Both the position numbers and the translations under genes were made by a program. Under the pieces are notes generated by a model that worked only from the letters and a program-made list of their open reading frames with translations, was not told the origin of the DNA and did not search any database. A stretch of 64,000 nucleotides of DNA from Treponema phagedenis (lineage in GTDB: Bacteria > Spirochaetota > Spirochaetia > Treponematales > Treponemataceae), in the NCBI RefSeq assembly GCF_008153345.1, contig NZ_CP042818.1, positions 1,984,001 to 2,048,000 on the forward strand, read 5' to 3'. Shown one piece after another: positions 16,807 to 28,272 of the stretch; position 1 is the first letter of the stretch, and every line of letters starts with the position of its first letter.

Positions 16807-19800
16807 TTACTCGTTGTTTTTTTCATCATCAAAGTCGGAATCAGCGTCTGCTTCGTTATCCGAATCAAAATCAATATTCGACGCAGACATTTGTGCAAGT
16901 GCTTCTTCTTCAAGCTTTCTTCGCTTGATAATTTCTTCCATTTGGAGATCCAAGTCGCTTTTGTTTTTATCGAAAAGCTTAATGCTCCTATATTGCTTCA
17001 TCCCTGTCCCTGCCGGAATCGGATGTCCGATAATAACATTCTCTTTTAATCCGCGCAGATTGTCAACCGCCCCCGCAATTGCCGCATTGGTAAGAACCTT
17101 ATTTGTTTCCTGGAATGAGGCGGCGGAAATAAAGGAATCAATATTGAGTGCTGCTTTTGTAATACCTTGGAACATAGGGCGAGCAACCGCAGATTGACCG
17201 CCTTCCGCTTGTACACGTTTGTTTTCTTCATGGAATCGGTATTTATCAACTTGCTGCTCATAAATAAACCGAGTATCGCCTACGGAGACAACTTCGATTT
17301 TGCGCAACATTTGCCGCACGATAATACCGATATGTTTGTCGTTAATCGATACTCCCTGAACGCGGTATACGTCTCTGATTTCGTTCATCAAATAGTTTTG
17401 CAGCGCATTCTCGCCTAAAATTGCCAAAATGTCGTGCGGGTCAAGATTCCCGTCGCAGAGTCGCTCTCCGGCTTCAACCGTATCGCCGTCCCGTACCAAA
17501 AGACGTTTTCCCATCGGTACAAAATGCTTGTAGTCCTTTCCGTAGTAATCGCGCACGATTATTATGCGCTTACCTTTCAGTAAGCCCTTAAAAGCAACAG
17601 TACCGCTTACCTGTGCCAAAACGGCAGGGTTTTTCGGTCTTCTTGCTTCAAACAATTCGGAAACCCGTGGCAAACCACCGGTTATGTCCAAGGTTTTTAC
17701 CGCGGCCTTTGCAATCCTTGCAATAACCGAACCCGCTTTAATTTGCTTACCTTCTTCAACCATGAGCTGCGCACCACCGGGTAAATAGTAAAACCCGAGC
17801 GCGTTTCCGGATTCATCTGAAATAAATACTCGAGGCTGCAACTGGGTATCCGTTTTGAGCTCAGTAATATGGCGTTCAATAACACCGGTTTCTTCGTTTA
17901 TATCTTCAGATACGGTTGAGCCCGGAATAATATCCTCATAGCGGACAAAGCCGTCCTGTTCTGCCAAAATAGGATCGTTAAACGGATCAAATATCGCAAT
18001 TGTTGCTCCGGCAGGAATATAGCCACCGATTTTTATTGATACTTCCGATCCGTTTCGTATTTCGGCTTTTTGCTCGGTTCCTACTAAATAAATTGTTGAA
18101 TCTATTATTCGCGCAAAACCGTTTATTTCCGCTAAAACAGTTTCTTGATTCGAGGATTTGTACACCGAATCACCTTTTAAAACTCGTGCGTTATCTTTTA
18201 CAAGAGCTTCCGCTCCCTCATCAAGTTCATATTCCGCTAAAACTTTTTCAAAAATAAGGTACCCGCGTCGTGTAAAGAGCATAGAGCCGTTTTCCAATTT
18301 AACATTTGTTCCCTGAATATCTTTTGCAATAATCGGGTATTTAAAGCTAATTCTGTTTTCTTCCGTTGTACTGCTTGCGGTACCTCCAACCTGGAACGTA
18401 CGCATCGTCAGCTGCGTTCCCGGCTGTCCGATAGACTGTGCGGCAATAATTCCGACCGCCTCACCTATTTCAACGATTTTATTCCGTGCCAAGTTTCTGC
18501 CGTAACATTTTACGCACACTCCATGTTTGGATTCGCAGGTTAAAACTGTACGTAACTTTAGAGATTCAACTCCCGCTTCTTCAATTTTTTCAGCAATTTC
18601 ATCGGTTATGTATTCGTTGACGTCAATAAGCAGTTCATGCGTAATCGGGTGCACTACCCGCTCAAGCGTGTATTTTCCGACAATCCGCTCCGCAAGAGAT
18701 TCGATAATCTCATCACCGGATTTAACAGCTCGATAATCAATTCCGTTAATGGTACCGCAATCTTCTTCATTTACTACCACATCTTGAGCAATATCAACCA
18801 AGCGTCTAGTAAGGTAACCTGCTTCTGAGGTTTTTAGAGCCGTATCAGCCAAACCTTTTCGCGCTCCGTTAGTAGAGATAAAGAATTCGATAACATTCAA
18901 ACCTTCTTTAAAGTTTGATCGGATGGGCAACTCAATGATATCACCGTTTGATTTTGCCATAAGTCCGCGCATCCCCGCAAGCTGGCGAACCTGGTTCTTA
19001 CTTCCTCGCGCGCCCGATGCAACCATCATATTAATGGTGTTAAAACCGTCTTTATCATTAGAAAGGGTTTCCATCATGAGGTCGGTCAGTTTTTCGTTTG
19101 TTTTTGACCAAACCTCAACAACACGGTTATACCGCTCTTCCTGAGTAATATGACCGCCTCGATATTGGTTATAAATAGAAAGAACTTCTTTGTTTGCCTT
19201 TTCAAGCATTTCGGTTTTTTGATCGGGGATAATAATATCATCCATACTCAATGTTGCACCGAAGAATGTTGCGTATTTATAACCGACGGATTTTAATTTA
19301 TCAAGCATTTGCACTGCAAGCCATGAGCCCTGTTTTGCAAACACTGTTTCAATAAGGCTTCTAATTCTTTTATCATCAAGGAGATCATTTACAAAAGGGA
19401 TCTCCTCAGGCATTTCTTCATTAAAAACAAGACGACCGGGAGTGGTGGTAACAAGTTCATTATTGCATTTTTTGTATCTAACTTGAATTTGTTGTTGCCA
19501 GCCAATTACACCGTTTTCCGCAGCCATCATAACCTCATCAACCGATGAAAATCTTCGCGGCAGCTCGCCTTCTTTTAAATTATGTGCTTTGGTCAGATAA
19601 AACAAACCTAAAACCATGTCCTGCGACGGATAAACAATTGTTTTTCCGTTCGCGGGGTCAAGCAGGTTTCTGCTGGAAAGCATGAGCGTCCAGCATTCCA
19701 TTTGCGCTGCCTGCGTAAGTGGCACGTGAATAGCCATCTGGTCCCCGTCAAAGTCGGCATTAAACGGCTTACATACAAGCGGATGCAGCTTAATCGCTTT

Positions 19801-21105
19801 TCCTTCTACTAACACGGGTTCAAACGCTTGAATTCCGAGCCGGTGCAAGGTAGGAGCGCGGTTAAGCATAACCGGATGCTCGCTGACAACCTCATCCAGT
19901 ACGTTAAATACCTTCGGAGATTCTTGCTCAACCAGAATTTTTGCCTTTTTAATATTGGAAACAATCTCTTTTTCCACTAATTTTTTCATAATAAAGGGCT
20001 TAAACAATTCAAGCGCCATTTTGGTGGGAAGTCCGCATTGCCAAAGTTTTAATTCTGGACCGACAACAATAACCGAGCGACCGGAATAGTCAACACGTTT
20101 TCCGAGCAGGTTTTGGCGGAAACGTCCCTGCTTTCCTTTCAGCATATCCGAAATGGATTTCAGCGGACGGTTGGAGGCGCCCTTTATCGCAGGTTTTCGC
20201 TTTGAGTTATCAAAAAGCGCGTCAACCGCTTCTTGCAACATACGCTTTTCATTGCGGATAATGATATCGGGCGCTTTGAGATCCATTAATCTGGTTAAGC
20301 GGCTGTTCCGATGTATTACGCGACGATAAAGATCGTTTAAGTCTGAGGTTGCAAAGCGCCCGCCGTCAAGCTGTACCATCGGGCGCAAATCGGGCGGAAT
20401 AACCGGAATAACATTTAAGATCATCCACTCGGGCTTGTTGCCAGAAACTCTGAAATTTTCAACAAGCTCAATTCTTCGTAAAAGACGCTTATCGCTTTTT
20501 GCGCCCTTTTCGATCATTTTTACCCGAAGTTCCGCCGCAAGCTCATCAAGGTTAAGGTTTTGCAGCAAAGTTTTAATAGCTTCTGCTCCCATTCCGGCAG
20601 TAAAGCCTCCGCCGTATCGTTCCTGGGCGCCGCTATATTCGTCTTCGGTGAGCAGCTGGTTCTTTTTAAGGTCGGTATCGCCCGGCTCAATTACAATGTA
20701 TTTTTCATAATAGAGTACGGAACGGAGTGCAGCCACTTGCAAATCAAGCAAAAGTCCCATTCTGCTCGGCACCGAGCGGTAATACCAAATATGAGAAACA
20801 GGAGCAGCCAATTCAATATGCCCCATCCGCTCGCGGCGCACCTTAAAGTGAGTAACTTCAACACCGCAGCGATCGCAGATTACTCCCTTATATCGGATTG
20901 ATTTAAATTTTCCGCAAAAACATTCCCATTCTTTTGTTGTACCGAAAATGCGTTCACAAAAAAGCCCGTCTCGTTCGGGCCGTAGTGTACGATAATTGAT
21001 AGTTTCCGGTTTTTTTACTTCTCCGTAAGACCATGCTCGAATGGTTTCAGGAGAAGCAAGTTTCATTTTTAAACTGTCAAAGTCTTGTATATCCCTCATT
21101 CTCAC
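16807..21105 (-). CDS. rpoC: DNA-directed RNA polymerase subunit beta'
   Basis: 1432 aa. The N-terminal zinc site is Cys62, Cys64, Cys77, Cys80 (ECFCG...CDRC) and the catalytic magnesium loop NADFDGD is at residues 448-454. The C-terminus is acidic ([19 protein letters not shown]). The frame opens with GTG at 21105, but an ATG six bases later (21099) has better spacing from AAGGAG and may be the true start. The gap from rpoB is 7 bp, so translation is likely coupled. Confidence 0.97.
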   Translation of the reverse strand: MRMRDIQDFDSLKMKLASPETIRAWSYGEVKKPETINYRTLRPERDGLFCERIFGTTKEWECFCGKFKSIRYKGVICDRCGVEVTHFKVRRERMGHIELAAPVSHIWYYRSVPSRMGLLLDLQVAALRSVLYYEKYIVIEPGDTDLKKNQLLTEDEYSGAQERYGGGFTAGMGAEAIKTLLQNLNLDELAAELRVKMIEKGAKSDKRLLRRIELVENFRVSGNKPEWMILNVIPVIPPDLRPMVQLDGGRFATSDLNDLYRRVIHRNSRLTRLMDLKAPDIIIRNEKRMLQEAVDALFDNSKRKPAIKGASNRPLKSISDMLKGKQGRFRQNLLGKRVDYSGRSVIVVGPELKLWQCGLPTKMALELFKPFIMKKLVEKEIVSNIKKAKILVEQESPKVFNVLDEVVSEHPVMLNRAPTLHRLGIQAFEPVLVEGKAIKLHPLVCKPFNADFDGDQMAIHVPLTQAAQMECWTLMLSSRNLLDPANGKTIVYPSQDMVLGLFYLTKAHNLKEGELPRRFSSVDEVMMAAENGVIGWQQQIQVRYKKCNNELVTTTPGRLVFNEEMPEEIPFVNDLLDDKRIRSLIETVFAKQGSWLAVQMLDKLKSVGYKYATFFGATLSMDDIIIPDQKTEMLEKANKEVLSIYNQYRGGHITQEERYNRVVEVWSKTNEKLTDLMMETLSNDKDGFNTINMMVASGARGSKNQVRQLAGMRGLMAKSNGDIIELPIRSNFKEGLNVIEFFISTNGARKGLADTALKTSEAGYLTRRLVDIAQDVVVNEEDCGTINGIDYRAVKSGDEIIESLAERIVGKYTLERVVHPITHELLIDVNEYITDEIAEKIEEAGVESLKLRTVLTCESKHGVCVKCYGRNLARNKIVEIGEAVGIIAAQSIGQPGTQLTMRTFQVGGTASSTTEENRISFKYPIIAKDIQGTNVKLENGSMLFTRRGYLIFEKVLAEYELDEGAEALVKDNARVLKGDSVYKSSNQETVLAEINGFARIIDSTIYLVGTEQKAEIRNGSEVSIKIGGYIPAGATIAIFDPFNDPILAEQDGFVRYEDIIPGSTVSEDINEETGVIERHITELKTDTQLQPRVFISDESGNALGFYYLPGGAQLMVEEGKQIKAGSVIARIAKAAVKTLDITGGLPRVSELFEARRPKNPAVLAQVSGTVAFKGLLKGKRIIIVRDYYGKDYKHFVPMGKRLLVRDGDTVEAGERLCDGNLDPHDILAILGENALQNYLMNEIRDVYRVQGVSINDKHIGIIVRQMLRKIEVVSVGDTRFIYEQQVDKYRFHEENKRVQAEGGQSAVARPMFQGITKAALNIDSFISAASFQETNKVLTNAAIAGAVDNLRGLKENVIIGHPIPAGTGMKQYRSIKLFDKNKSDLDLQMEEIIKRRKLEEEALAQMSASNIDFDSDNEADADSDFDDEKNNE

Positions 21106-21112
21106 GCACTCC

Positions 21113-24100
21113 TTAAAATTTTGATCCGATTTTGTTAATTATCTCTTCATCTCGTTCTGTTAAGGGGATCTGTTTTCCTTTTGCATCATAGATAGTAAAG
21201 TCAAGAGCGAGGCCGCGCAGTTCTTGTACCAAAACATTGAACGCTTCGGGGATTCCTGCCGGAGATGATGCTTCGCCTTTTACAATTGCTTCGTATATTT
21301 TTGACCGCCCGTGCATATCATCCGATTTTATCGTGAGGAGTTCCTGAAGCGTGTTTGCCGCTCCGTATGCCTCAAGCGCCCATACTTCCATTTCACCGAG
21401 ACGCTGACCGCCGAACTGAGCCTTTCCGCCGAGCGGCTGCTGCGTTACAAGAGAATACGGTCCGGTTGAACGGGCGTGCATTTTGTCATCAACAAGGTGT
21501 GCAAGTTTCATAAAGTAAATAACGCCCACAAATACCGGGTTTTGGAAGTAATTCCCGGTTCGCCCGTCCCTCAGCATCACCTTAGAGTTTGCGGGGAATC
21601 CCGCCTCTTTCAGTTTTTCTTCAATTTGCTCATTAGTCGGCGACTGGAATACCGGCGATTCATACCATTCATCAAGGCGCAAGCCCGCAAGTCCAAGCTC
21701 CGATTCCAAGATTTGTCCGATATTCATACGGGAAGGAACACCGAGCGGATTCAAACAAATATCAAGCGGGGTGCCGTCATCAAGATAGGGCATATCTTCT
21801 TCGGGAAGGATTCGGGCAACAATACCCTTGTTTCCGTGCCGTCCTGCCATCTTATCCCCTTCTCGCAATTTTCGTTTTGTTGCAATAAGGACTTTCACTA
21901 CTTCCGAAACGCCGGGACTTAAATCATCCCCTTCGGATCGCTTTAATCGCTGTACGTCAATAACCGTGCCTTCAACACCGTGCGGCACTCGCAGCGAAGA
22001 ATCGCGTACGTCTTTTGCTTTTTCACCGAAGATTGAGTTAAGCAACTTGAATTCGGGTGTGGTTTCGGACTCGCTTTTCGGAGTTATTTTTCCGATTAAG
22101 ATATCACCTGAGCGAACCTTTGCACCAATGCGGATAATACCTTCAGAATCAAGATTATCCAAACTCTTTTCGGACCTATTTGGTATATCGCTGGTCATAC
22201 GTTCCGCACCGAGTTTTGTTTCGCGCACTTCGGTAGAAAATTCTTTAATATGAACCGAGGTGAACATATCTTCTTTTATAACACGGCGGGAAATAAGAAT
22301 AGCGTCTTCATAGTTATAACCGTTCCACGGCACAAAGCCTACAAGAATATTTCTGCCAAGTGCTAATTCTCCGTGATACGTTGCCGGCCCGTCAGCCAAA
22401 GCATCGCCGACTTCAACCGTATCGCCGACCGAAACAATCGGTCTTTGGTGGTAGCAGGTATCCTGATTGGTACGCTGATATTTCAGCAAGCGGTATTCCA
22501 TGTTCTCGTCATCAGATTTTGCCCCCTTCGGTTTTACAATAATTTTATCCGAAGAGGTATACACAACGGTTCCTGCTTCTTTTGCTTTGATGAGTACCCC
22601 GGAATCATACGCACACTTTCCTTCCATTCCGGTACCTACTCGAGGAGGCTCGGGGAAAACTAAGGGAACTCCCTGCCGCTGCATGTTTGAGCCCATCAAT
22701 GCACGGTTTGCGTCATCGTGTTCCAAAAAGGGAATAAGCGAAGCGGAAACGGAGATTATTTGCTTAGGAGAAACGTCCATGTACTGTATATCTTTCGGGC
22801 TTCTCGTGGTGTAATCTCCCTGATGCCGGCAAGAAATTTGATCAATGGAAATAGTACCGTCCGCATTTACCGCGATTGAGTCCTGTCCAATGTAATACCG
22901 ATCCTCATCCATTGCATCAAGATATTCAACCTCACGCGTAACAACTCCGTCTTTAACCTTTACATAGGGGGCTTCCAAAAATCCGTATTCATTTACCCGC
23001 GTATAGTTTGCCATCGAAACAATGAGCCCGATATTTGGGCCTTCGGGAGTTTCAATCGGGCACATTCTTCCGTAATGCGTATAATGAACGTCTCGCACTT
23101 CAAATCCTGCACGATCCCGTGATAAACCACCCGGTCCCAAAGCGTTCAAACGTCTTTTATGAGTAAGTTCCGCAAGCGGGTTTACCTGATCCATAAACTG
23201 AGAGAGTTGACTGCCGCCGAAAAAATCCTTTAATGCGATGACAATAGGCTTAATGGAAATTAAATCCTGCGGCTTTATTGTTTCAAGCTCTTTTGCACTC
23301 ATCCTTTCTTTTGCAATTCGTTCCATGCGTAAAAAAGCGGACTTCAAGATATTAGTTAAAAGTTCTCCGACAGAGCGAATACGGCGATTCCCCAAATGGT
23401 CAATATCGTCAACAGACTCATCTCCGTCATACACTTGGATAAGATACTTCATCGTGTTAATAATATCTTCCACCACAAGGGTACACTCTTTTAGCGGAGG
23501 CTGATAGTCAAATTTTTTATTAAGCTTATAGCGCCCTACCCGTCCGAGGTCATACCGGCGTGCGGAGAAAAACATTGTTTGTAAATCTTTTTCCGCAGCT
23601 TCAACGGTCATCGGATCTCCCGGCTTTAAGGCGGTATAGACAACGGAAAGGGCTGTTTCTTTGGAAATATCATCTCCTTCACTTGAGTCAAGGTATTTCA
23701 TTTCTTCCCGCTCAAAACAGTTAATAATAACCGGAGAGTTTAACGAGCCTTCCGCCTCAAAGTTTATAACGGAAATTTCACCAACGTTGTTTTGCAGTAA
23801 ATCATCAATAACGTGCGGATGCACTTTTTCACCCGCTTTATAGAGTTTTCGCTCTTCCCCTTCTTCATCCTTTACAATAACGGACTTTGCAAGTATTTTT
23901 CCTACCAGATGCTCATGCTCTGCGCGATCCGGCAAAACTTCTACATTTTCTGTTTTATAAAAAGCATCGATAATTTCTTCACGAGAAGAGTAACCAACCG
24001 CACGCAAAAAAATTGTCCCTAATATGCGCTTTTTCTTGTCAAGTTTTGCATAAATAAGATCTTTTTTTTGGTCAATTTCAAACTCAAGCCAGCTTCCTCG

Positions 24101-24637
24101 ATAAGGAATAATTCTGCTTGAAAAAATTCCTTTTTCTTTTGAAAAGATAACACCGGGCGATCGATGTATTTGAGAAACAACTACACGTTCGGCACCGTTA
24201 ATAATAAAGGTGCCGCGCTCGGTCATTTTAGGAATATCGCCAAGATAAATATCCTTTCGGCGAATCTCTCCCGTTTCGTTAAACCGAAGGTCAACCTGCA
24301 CTTTTAAAGGAATTGCATAGGTTAATCCTTTTTGTTTACATTCAATTTCAGAGAATTTAATCTCTTTTTCATCAAGCGTATACGATTGATATTCAAGCGT
24401 CATATCGCCGGTTGGGCTTTCTATCGGAAAGGTTGTTCTAAACACATCCTCAAGTCCGGTTTCTTCCGAAGAGATAGTGTTGTCGTCGGGATTTTCGGCT
24501 TTATTTGCGGAATTTCCACAGTGTAAAAAGGTATCATATGATTTTAGTTGAATATCGATAAGATCCGGAAGCTCCATAAAATTTTGGATGTTTTTTCCGA
24601 TGTACGTTCGTTTGATTTTACGATTTTTTGCAGGCAT
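21113..24637 (-). CDS. rpoB: DNA-directed RNA polymerase subunit beta
   Basis: 1174 aa, full length. The rifampicin-binding cluster reads [15 protein letters not shown]...[13 protein letters not shown]: Asp483 and His493 match sensitive E. coli positions 516 and 526, but position 498 (E. coli 531) is Asn instead of Ser, coded by AAC at 23146-23144. Asn at this place is described for naturally rifampicin-resistant spirochaetes such as Borrelia and Treponema. A good GAGGGAGGA ribosome-binding site precedes the ATG. The 512-base gap upstream holds two stem-loops and a candidate promoter, allowing expression partly separate from rplL. Confidence 0.97.
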   Translation of the reverse strand: MPAKNRKIKRTYIGKNIQNFMELPDLIDIQLKSYDTFLHCGNSANKAENPDDNTISSEETGLEDVFRTTFPIESPTGDMTLEYQSYTLDEKEIKFSEIECKQKGLTYAIPLKVQVDLRFNETGEIRRKDIYLGDIPKMTERGTFIINGAERVVVSQIHRSPGVIFSKEKGIFSSRIIPYRGSWLEFEIDQKKDLIYAKLDKKKRILGTIFLRAVGYSSREEIIDAFYKTENVEVLPDRAEHEHLVGKILAKSVIVKDEEGEERKLYKAGEKVHPHVIDDLLQNNVGEISVINFEAEGSLNSPVIINCFEREEMKYLDSSEGDDISKETALSVVYTALKPGDPMTVEAAEKDLQTMFFSARRYDLGRVGRYKLNKKFDYQPPLKECTLVVEDIINTMKYLIQVYDGDESVDDIDHLGNRRIRSVGELLTNILKSAFLRMERIAKERMSAKELETIKPQDLISIKPIVIALKDFFGGSQLSQFMDQVNPLAELTHKRRLNALGPGGLSRDRAGFEVRDVHYTHYGRMCPIETPEGPNIGLIVSMANYTRVNEYGFLEAPYVKVKDGVVTREVEYLDAMDEDRYYIGQDSIAVNADGTISIDQISCRHQGDYTTRSPKDIQYMDVSPKQIISVSASLIPFLEHDDANRALMGSNMQRQGVPLVFPEPPRVGTGMEGKCAYDSGVLIKAKEAGTVVYTSSDKIIVKPKGAKSDDENMEYRLLKYQRTNQDTCYHQRPIVSVGDTVEVGDALADGPATYHGELALGRNILVGFVPWNGYNYEDAILISRRVIKEDMFTSVHIKEFSTEVRETKLGAERMTSDIPNRSEKSLDNLDSEGIIRIGAKVRSGDILIGKITPKSESETTPEFKLLNSIFGEKAKDVRDSSLRVPHGVEGTVIDVQRLKRSEGDDLSPGVSEVVKVLIATKRKLREGDKMAGRHGNKGIVARILPEEDMPYLDDGTPLDICLNPLGVPSRMNIGQILESELGLAGLRLDEWYESPVFQSPTNEQIEEKLKEAGFPANSKVMLRDGRTGNYFQNPVFVGVIYFMKLAHLVDDKMHARSTGPYSLVTQQPLGGKAQFGGQRLGEMEVWALEAYGAANTLQELLTIKSDDMHGRSKIYEAIVKGEASSPAGIPEAFNVLVQELRGLALDFTIYDAKGKQIPLTERDEEIINKIGSKF

Positions 24638-24970
24638 TCATTCCTCCCTCGAATTACTAGACAATATAAGATAAGAGCACGTAACTGCTCACAGGCTATA
24701 AGAATGAGTTGCATTTATTTTCTCTACAAGATTATGATGAAATTTCGATTTCTCAAAATCCGCAGTTCCTTTGCCCGCTACACAAAAACAGTGTCTGCTC
24801 GGCAAAAATAAAGAAAAATAATAGAAGGCCGGAGTAAACCTATCAACAAGATCGGTCTTCCGTCATTAAAAAGCGATAAGTGATTTCTAACTGTTTTTAT
24901 GATGATTTTTGCAACGAAAACCGCCAAGATCAAACAGTGCACACCAAAAACCGCTTAAAACCATTTTGTT

Positions 24971-24976
24971 ATTATA
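24971..24976 (-). promoter_or_regulatory. Candidate -10 box for a secondary rpoBC promoter
   Basis: A TATAAT hexamer on the minus strand in the rplL-rpoB gap; the -35 region is T-rich without a good TTGACA match. About 335 bases separate it from the rpoB start, so a long leader would result. The rest of the gap shows no open frame or RNA gene that I recognise. Confidence 0.3.
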
Positions 24977-25055
24977 ATAGCGTTTTGAATCAGAAAAACA
25001 AAGAACAGTCTTTTTTAACCGATTCACTATACAAAATTTTTATACTCTATACACA

Positions 25056-25092
25056 CAAATCTGCATCGAAAAAACCTTTCGATGCAGATTTG
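25056..25092. other. 16-bp perfect stem-loop in the rplL-rpoB gap
   Basis: CAAATCTGCATCGAAA and TTTCGATGCAGATTTG flank a 5-base loop. It lacks a following U-run on the minus strand, so it resembles an RNA processing or attenuation structure more than a simple terminator. E. coli also carries an attenuator and an RNase III site at this place between rplL and rpoB. Confidence 0.6.
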
Positions 25093-25112
25093 AGAAATAA
25101 ATAATTACAGCA

Positions 25113-25145
25113 ATTGCTATTCTTGAATAAGAATAGCAATTTTTT
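25113..25145. terminator. 12-bp stem-loop just after rplL
   Basis: ATTGCTATTCTT and AAGAATAGCAAT with loop GAAT; a T-run follows on the plus strand (25141-25145) and the matching A-run precedes it on the minus strand. It begins within 10 bases of the rplL stop. As an intrinsic terminator it faces the plus strand; for the rplL transcript it is better seen as a 3'-end or attenuation hairpin. Confidence 0.55.
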
Positions 25146-25149
25146 ACTA

Positions 25150-25539
25150 TTAAGCAATTTCGATGACAGCTCCGGCAGCAGTCATAGCTTCCTTAATCTT
25201 TTCAGCTTCTTCTTTGGACACGTTTTCTTTCAACGGTTTCGGTGCGCCTTCAACAAGCTCTTTTGCTTCTTTCAAGCCGAGTCCTGCAACAACGTTGCGC
25301 ACTTCTTTGATAACCGCAATTTTCTTTCCGGGATCGGCAAGTGCTTTAAGCGTTACCGTAAATTCGGTTTGCTCTTCAGCGGCTGCAGCACCGGCACCGG
25401 CACCACCTGCAACAACAGCTACCGGCGCAGCTGCAGTTACACCGAATTCTTCTTCCATCGCCTTGATGAGTTCCGAAAGCTCAAGGATTGTTTTTTCCTT
25501 AATTGCCTCAATAATTTGTTCATTTGTTAATGCCGCCAT
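25150..25539 (-). CDS. rplL: 50S ribosomal protein L7/L12
   Basis: 129 aa, the stalk protein of the large subunit. The N-terminal dimerisation helix region ([28 protein letters not shown]) is joined by an Ala/Gly hinge ([20 protein letters not shown]) to the C-terminal factor-binding domain ([29 protein letters not shown]). Four copies bind L10 on the ribosome, so the 136-bp gap behind rplJ, with its hairpin, may help raise L12 output relative to L10. Confidence 0.97.
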   Translation of the reverse strand: MAALTNEQIIEAIKEKTILELSELIKAMEEEFGVTAAAPVAVVAGGAGAGAAAAEEQTEFTVTLKALADPGKKIAVIKEVRNVVAGLGLKEAKELVEGAPKPLKENVSKEEAEKIKEAMTAAGAVIEIA

Positions 25540-25587
25540 ATTATCTTCTCCTTCCTAAAATATATTTAAGTGTTTTACACTCTATGT

Positions 25588-25626
25588 AAGCAGACAGGAA
25601 GACAGCTTTGTGAAGCCTGACTGCTT
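25588..25626 (-). other. Stem-loop between rplJ and rplL
   Basis: AAGCAG-A-CAGG pairs with CCTG-A-CTGCTT around a 17-base loop, interrupted by one A-A mismatch. It sits in the only sizeable gap of the L11-L12 gene run. Possible role in RNA stability or differential L12 expression; no direct evidence. Confidence 0.4.
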
Positions 25627-25675
25627 ATAAAGAATCGATATACTCGATTCAGGTTTATTGTATTGTGAGGAAACC

Positions 25676-26305
25676 TTATTTTTCCTCAGAAGCCGCTTTT
25701 TCAGAGCTTTCAGCTGCAGAGGTATTCGGCTCAGTAGCTTCAGCAGGTTTTTCCTCAGAATTTTCTGCTGCGGAAGCAGCTTGCTCAACAGGCTTCTCAC
25801 CAGAAGCATCTCCCTTATCCACAATTGCCTGCAATGTGCGCACAAATTTGGATGTTGTCGCATTGATTGTAGACATAAACATGGAAATAAGTTCTTTTTT
25901 TCCGGGCAGCTTTGAGTATGCTTCTATTTTTGCAGAATCATACACTTCACCGTCAACAATTGCGCCTTTAATTACAAGAGAAGGAGCTTCTTTTGCAAAT
26001 TCAAATAGAACTTTTGCAGCAGTATTTGCTTCTTCCGTATCAACAAGCGCAACCGCGGTCGGCCCTATCAGGTATTCTTTTGCATCAATCTCAATTGAAT
26101 CAAAAGCGATTCTTGCAAAATTATTGCGAACAACCTTATAGGTACAAGAACTTTCCCGGAGTTTTTTTCTTAATTCGGTAATTTGCTCAACCGTCAACCC
26201 TCGGTATTCGGTAAAAATATAGGAGGATGCAGATTGCAAATCTTTAGTAATATTTTCAATTGCAGCCGTTTTTGCTGGCTGTGGTTTATGTGCTCGCATT
26301 GCCAT
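25676..26305 (-). CDS. rplJ: 50S ribosomal protein L10 with acidic C-terminal extension
   Basis: Base of the L12 stalk, 209 aa. Residues 1-165 match L10 (ITKDLQSASSYIFTEYRGLTVEQITELRKKLRE..., ending with the L12-binding helix region). A tail of about 40 residues then follows that is almost only Ala, Glu, Ser, Lys and Pro. Typical L10 is 165-180 aa, so the tail is an extra. It starts 1 bp from the rplA stop, so translation is coupled. A possible autoregulatory leader would have to lie further upstream. Confidence 0.95.
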   Translation of the reverse strand: MAMRAHKPQPAKTAAIENITKDLQSASSYIFTEYRGLTVEQITELRKKLRESSCTYKVVRNNFARIAFDSIEIDAKEYLIGPTAVALVDTEEANTAAKVLFEFAKEAPSLVIKGAIVDGEVYDSAKIEAYSKLPGKKELISMFMSTINATTSKFVRTLQAIVDKGDASGEKPVEQAASAAENSEEKPAEATEPNTSAAESSEKAASEEK

Positions 26306-26306
26306 T

Positions 26307-26987
26307 TTACTCTCCTATCCGGTAGTCAACCCAGACGCCCGGCCCCATTGTAGAACTGATTGAAACAGACTGTACAAAATCAGCCTTTGCATCTGTTGGC
26401 TTTTTTCTGCTCATTTCAGCTAAGAAAGTCTCAATATTTTCAACAATCTTATCAGAATCCATTGAGGTTTTTCCAACTGCGAGGTGGATAACACCTGTTT
26501 TATCCGCGCGGAAATCAACACGGCCTTTTTTAAGTTCATTGATCGCGGTAACAAAATCAGGAGTAACAGTTCCGGTTTTAGGGTTAGGCATTAACCCTCT
26601 TCGTCCGAGAATCATACCCAAACGACCGACATCTTTCATCATATCGGGTGTTGCAACGGCAACATCAAAGTCAAGCCAACCGCCTTTTACCTTGTCAATG
26701 TACTCATCGGCACCGGCATATGCAGCACCGGCATCCAAAGCTTCCTGCACTCGATCATCTTTGCAAAAAACGAGTATTTTTTTCTCACCCTTAAACTGAT
26801 TGGGTAAAACAACGGTATCGCGTACAGTTTGATTTTTCAATAATTTTAAACTTACATGCACTTCGACAGTTTCATCGAACTTTGCAAATTTAAGTTCTTT
26901 TACCAAAGCAACCGCTTTTTGCAAATCAAAGACCTCGTTTCTGTCGTATTTGGCAACTGCGTTTTTATAATTCTTACCTCGTTTCAT
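26307..26987 (-). CDS. rplA: 50S ribosomal protein L1
   Basis: 226 aa, normal length. Conserved L1 features include MKRGKNYKNAVAKYD at the N-terminus, GADEYIDKVKGGWLDFD in the middle and the GRRGLMPNPKTGTVT motif. L1 binds 23S rRNA at the mobile L1 stalk and, in other bacteria, represses its own L11-L1 operon. It starts 1 bp after the rplK stop. Confidence 0.97.
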   Translation of the reverse strand: MKRGKNYKNAVAKYDRNEVFDLQKAVALVKELKFAKFDETVEVHVSLKLLKNQTVRDTVVLPNQFKGEKKILVFCKDDRVQEALDAGAAYAGADEYIDKVKGGWLDFDVAVATPDMMKDVGRLGMILGRRGLMPNPKTGTVTPDFVTAINELKKGRVDFRADKTGVIHLAVGKTSMDSDKIVENIETFLAEMSRKKPTDAKADFVQSVSISSTMGPGVWVDYRIGE

Positions 26988-26988
26988 A

Positions 26989-27420
26989 CTAACGCTCCAC
27001 CTCTACGCCCATACTGCGCGCTGTTCCGGCAACAATTTTTTTTGCCGCTTCAAGATCATTTGCGGTAACATCGGGCAACTTAGTCTTTGCGATTTCTTCA
27101 AGTTTAGCTTTGGAAAGTTTTGCCACCTTCTGAGTAACCGAACTTGCAGAACCTTTTTGGATATTACAAGCTTTCTTAATTAAAACCGACGCAGGTGGGG
27201 TTTTAAGGATAAAGGTAAAGCTTTTATCCGCATATACAGTGATAACCACGGGAATGATCATTCCGGGTTCCATAGATTTCGTGCGGTCATTAAATTGCTG
27301 CACAAACTGCGGCGCGCTTACACCGTGCGGTCCTAATGCAGGACCTACGGGCGGCGCCGGTGTGGCTTTTCCTGCAGGGCATTGAAGTTTAATCAATGCA
27401 GCCACTTTCTTTTTTGCCAT
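26989..27420 (-). CDS. rplK: 50S ribosomal protein L11
   Basis: 143 aa. The N-terminal proline-rich [18 protein letters not shown] segment and the C-terminal RNA-binding domain ending [11 protein letters not shown] are typical. L11 forms the GTPase-associated centre with 23S rRNA and is the site through which RelA senses stalled ribosomes. Follows nusG by about 80 bp with a good ribosome-binding site. Confidence 0.97.
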   Translation of the reverse strand: MAKKKVAALIKLQCPAGKATPAPPVGPALGPHGVSAPQFVQQFNDRTKSMEPGMIIPVVITVYADKSFTFILKTPPASVLIKKACNIQKGSASSVTQKVAKLSKAKLEEIAKTKLPDVTANDLEAAKKIVAGTARSMGVEVER

Positions 27421-27502
27421 AAATTTCTCCTTCCGGTACTAACGGAGCAACGCTCCTCCCGTAAAATAACCGAATCAAAATGATTCAAATAAATACTTTA
27501 AT

Positions 27503-28060
27503 TTAAATAGCTTCGACCTGAAGCATTTCGAGTTCGACAGGAGTTGTTCTGCCGAAAATTGTAACCATAACGCGTAGTTTATTACGATCCGCCATAACCT
27601 CTTCAACCTCGCCGGAAAAAGTGGCAAAGGGCCCGTCAATAATTTTAACCTGCTGGCCAACCGTAAAAGTCCTAGCAAATCGTGCAGTTTTATCCCCTTT
27701 AATTTCTCCCGTTTTCTGAAGAATACTTTTAGCTTCCGCAGCGGAAACAGGCTGCGGTTTTGCATTTCCGCCCGTCCCGAGAAAACCGGTAACACCATGT
27801 ATTCTTCGCACCGAATTGCAAACAGCCTTCCAGTCCATCTCCGGCAAATCCATCTCAACCAAAAGATACCCGGGCAAAAACTTTCTTTTAACAGTCTTTT
27901 TCTTGCCGTCTTTAATTTCAGTTAAAACTTCTTCCGGAATTTTTATATCAAATATTACATCTTGAGGAATTTCACCGTTTGAAATGAGCGTTCTGATTGT
28001 CCGTTCTATTTTATTTTCATACCCGGAGAAGGTATGCAAAATATACCATTCTTTAGCCAT
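27503..28060 (-). CDS. nusG: Transcription termination/antitermination factor NusG
   Basis: 185 aa. An N-terminal NGN domain (MAKEWYILHTFSGYENKIERT...GYLLVEMD) and a C-terminal KOW domain (VKIIDGPFATFSGEVEEV) are both complete. NusG binds the beta' clamp of RNA polymerase and links it to Rho or ribosomes. The start is 9 bp after the secE stop, in the usual secE-nusG pair. Confidence 0.97.
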   Translation of the reverse strand: MAKEWYILHTFSGYENKIERTIRTLISNGEIPQDVIFDIKIPEEVLTEIKDGKKKTVKRKFLPGYLLVEMDLPEMDWKAVCNSVRRIHGVTGFLGTGGNAKPQPVSAAEAKSILQKTGEIKGDKTARFARTFTVGQQVKIIDGPFATFSGEVEEVMADRNKLRVMVTIFGRTTPVELEMLQVEAI

Positions 28061-28069
28061 GCAAACCTC

Positions 28070-28249
28070 TTAAAAAATCCAGCTAAAGACAGCAACAAAA
28101 ATTGAATCAAGAATTCCAAGAAAGGCGGCAATAATAATTGTAGATACTATCACAACTTTAACCGATGATAATACATCAGCTCGAGTCGGCCAAACAACCT
28201 TCCTAAGCTCCGCCACACATTCCTTGCTGAATTTAATGATTTTTGACAT
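28070..28249 (-). CDS. secE: Preprotein translocase subunit SecE
   Basis: 59 aa, the short single-span form. A cytoplasmic amphipathic helix (FSKECVAELRKVVWPTRADVLSSV, with the conserved VVWPTR) is followed by one transmembrane segment. It stabilises SecY. The open frame extends upstream through the tRNA-Trp gene to 28330, but the ATG at 28249 with an AGAGGTGG ribosome-binding site is the right start because the extra residues would be encoded by the tRNA. Confidence 0.95.
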   Translation of the reverse strand: MSKIIKFSKECVAELRKVVWPTRADVLSSVKVVIVSTIIIAAFLGILDSIFVAVFSWIF

Positions 28250-28272
28250 ATCCACCTCTCTGTTTATTTTTC

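Noticed and set aside
21476-22253. Long plus-strand frames antisense to rpoB
   Set aside because: They are mirrors of conserved rpoB codons and show no protein-like features or start signals.
25163-25558. 131-codon plus-strand frame antisense to rplL
   Set aside because: Ala/Ser/Pro-rich composition is the expected mirror of the Ala/Glu-rich L12 sequence.
27475-27858. 127-codon frame overlapping nusG on the same strand
   Set aside because: Arg/Leu/Ser-rich shadow of the nusG frame with no start signal; nusG is complete.
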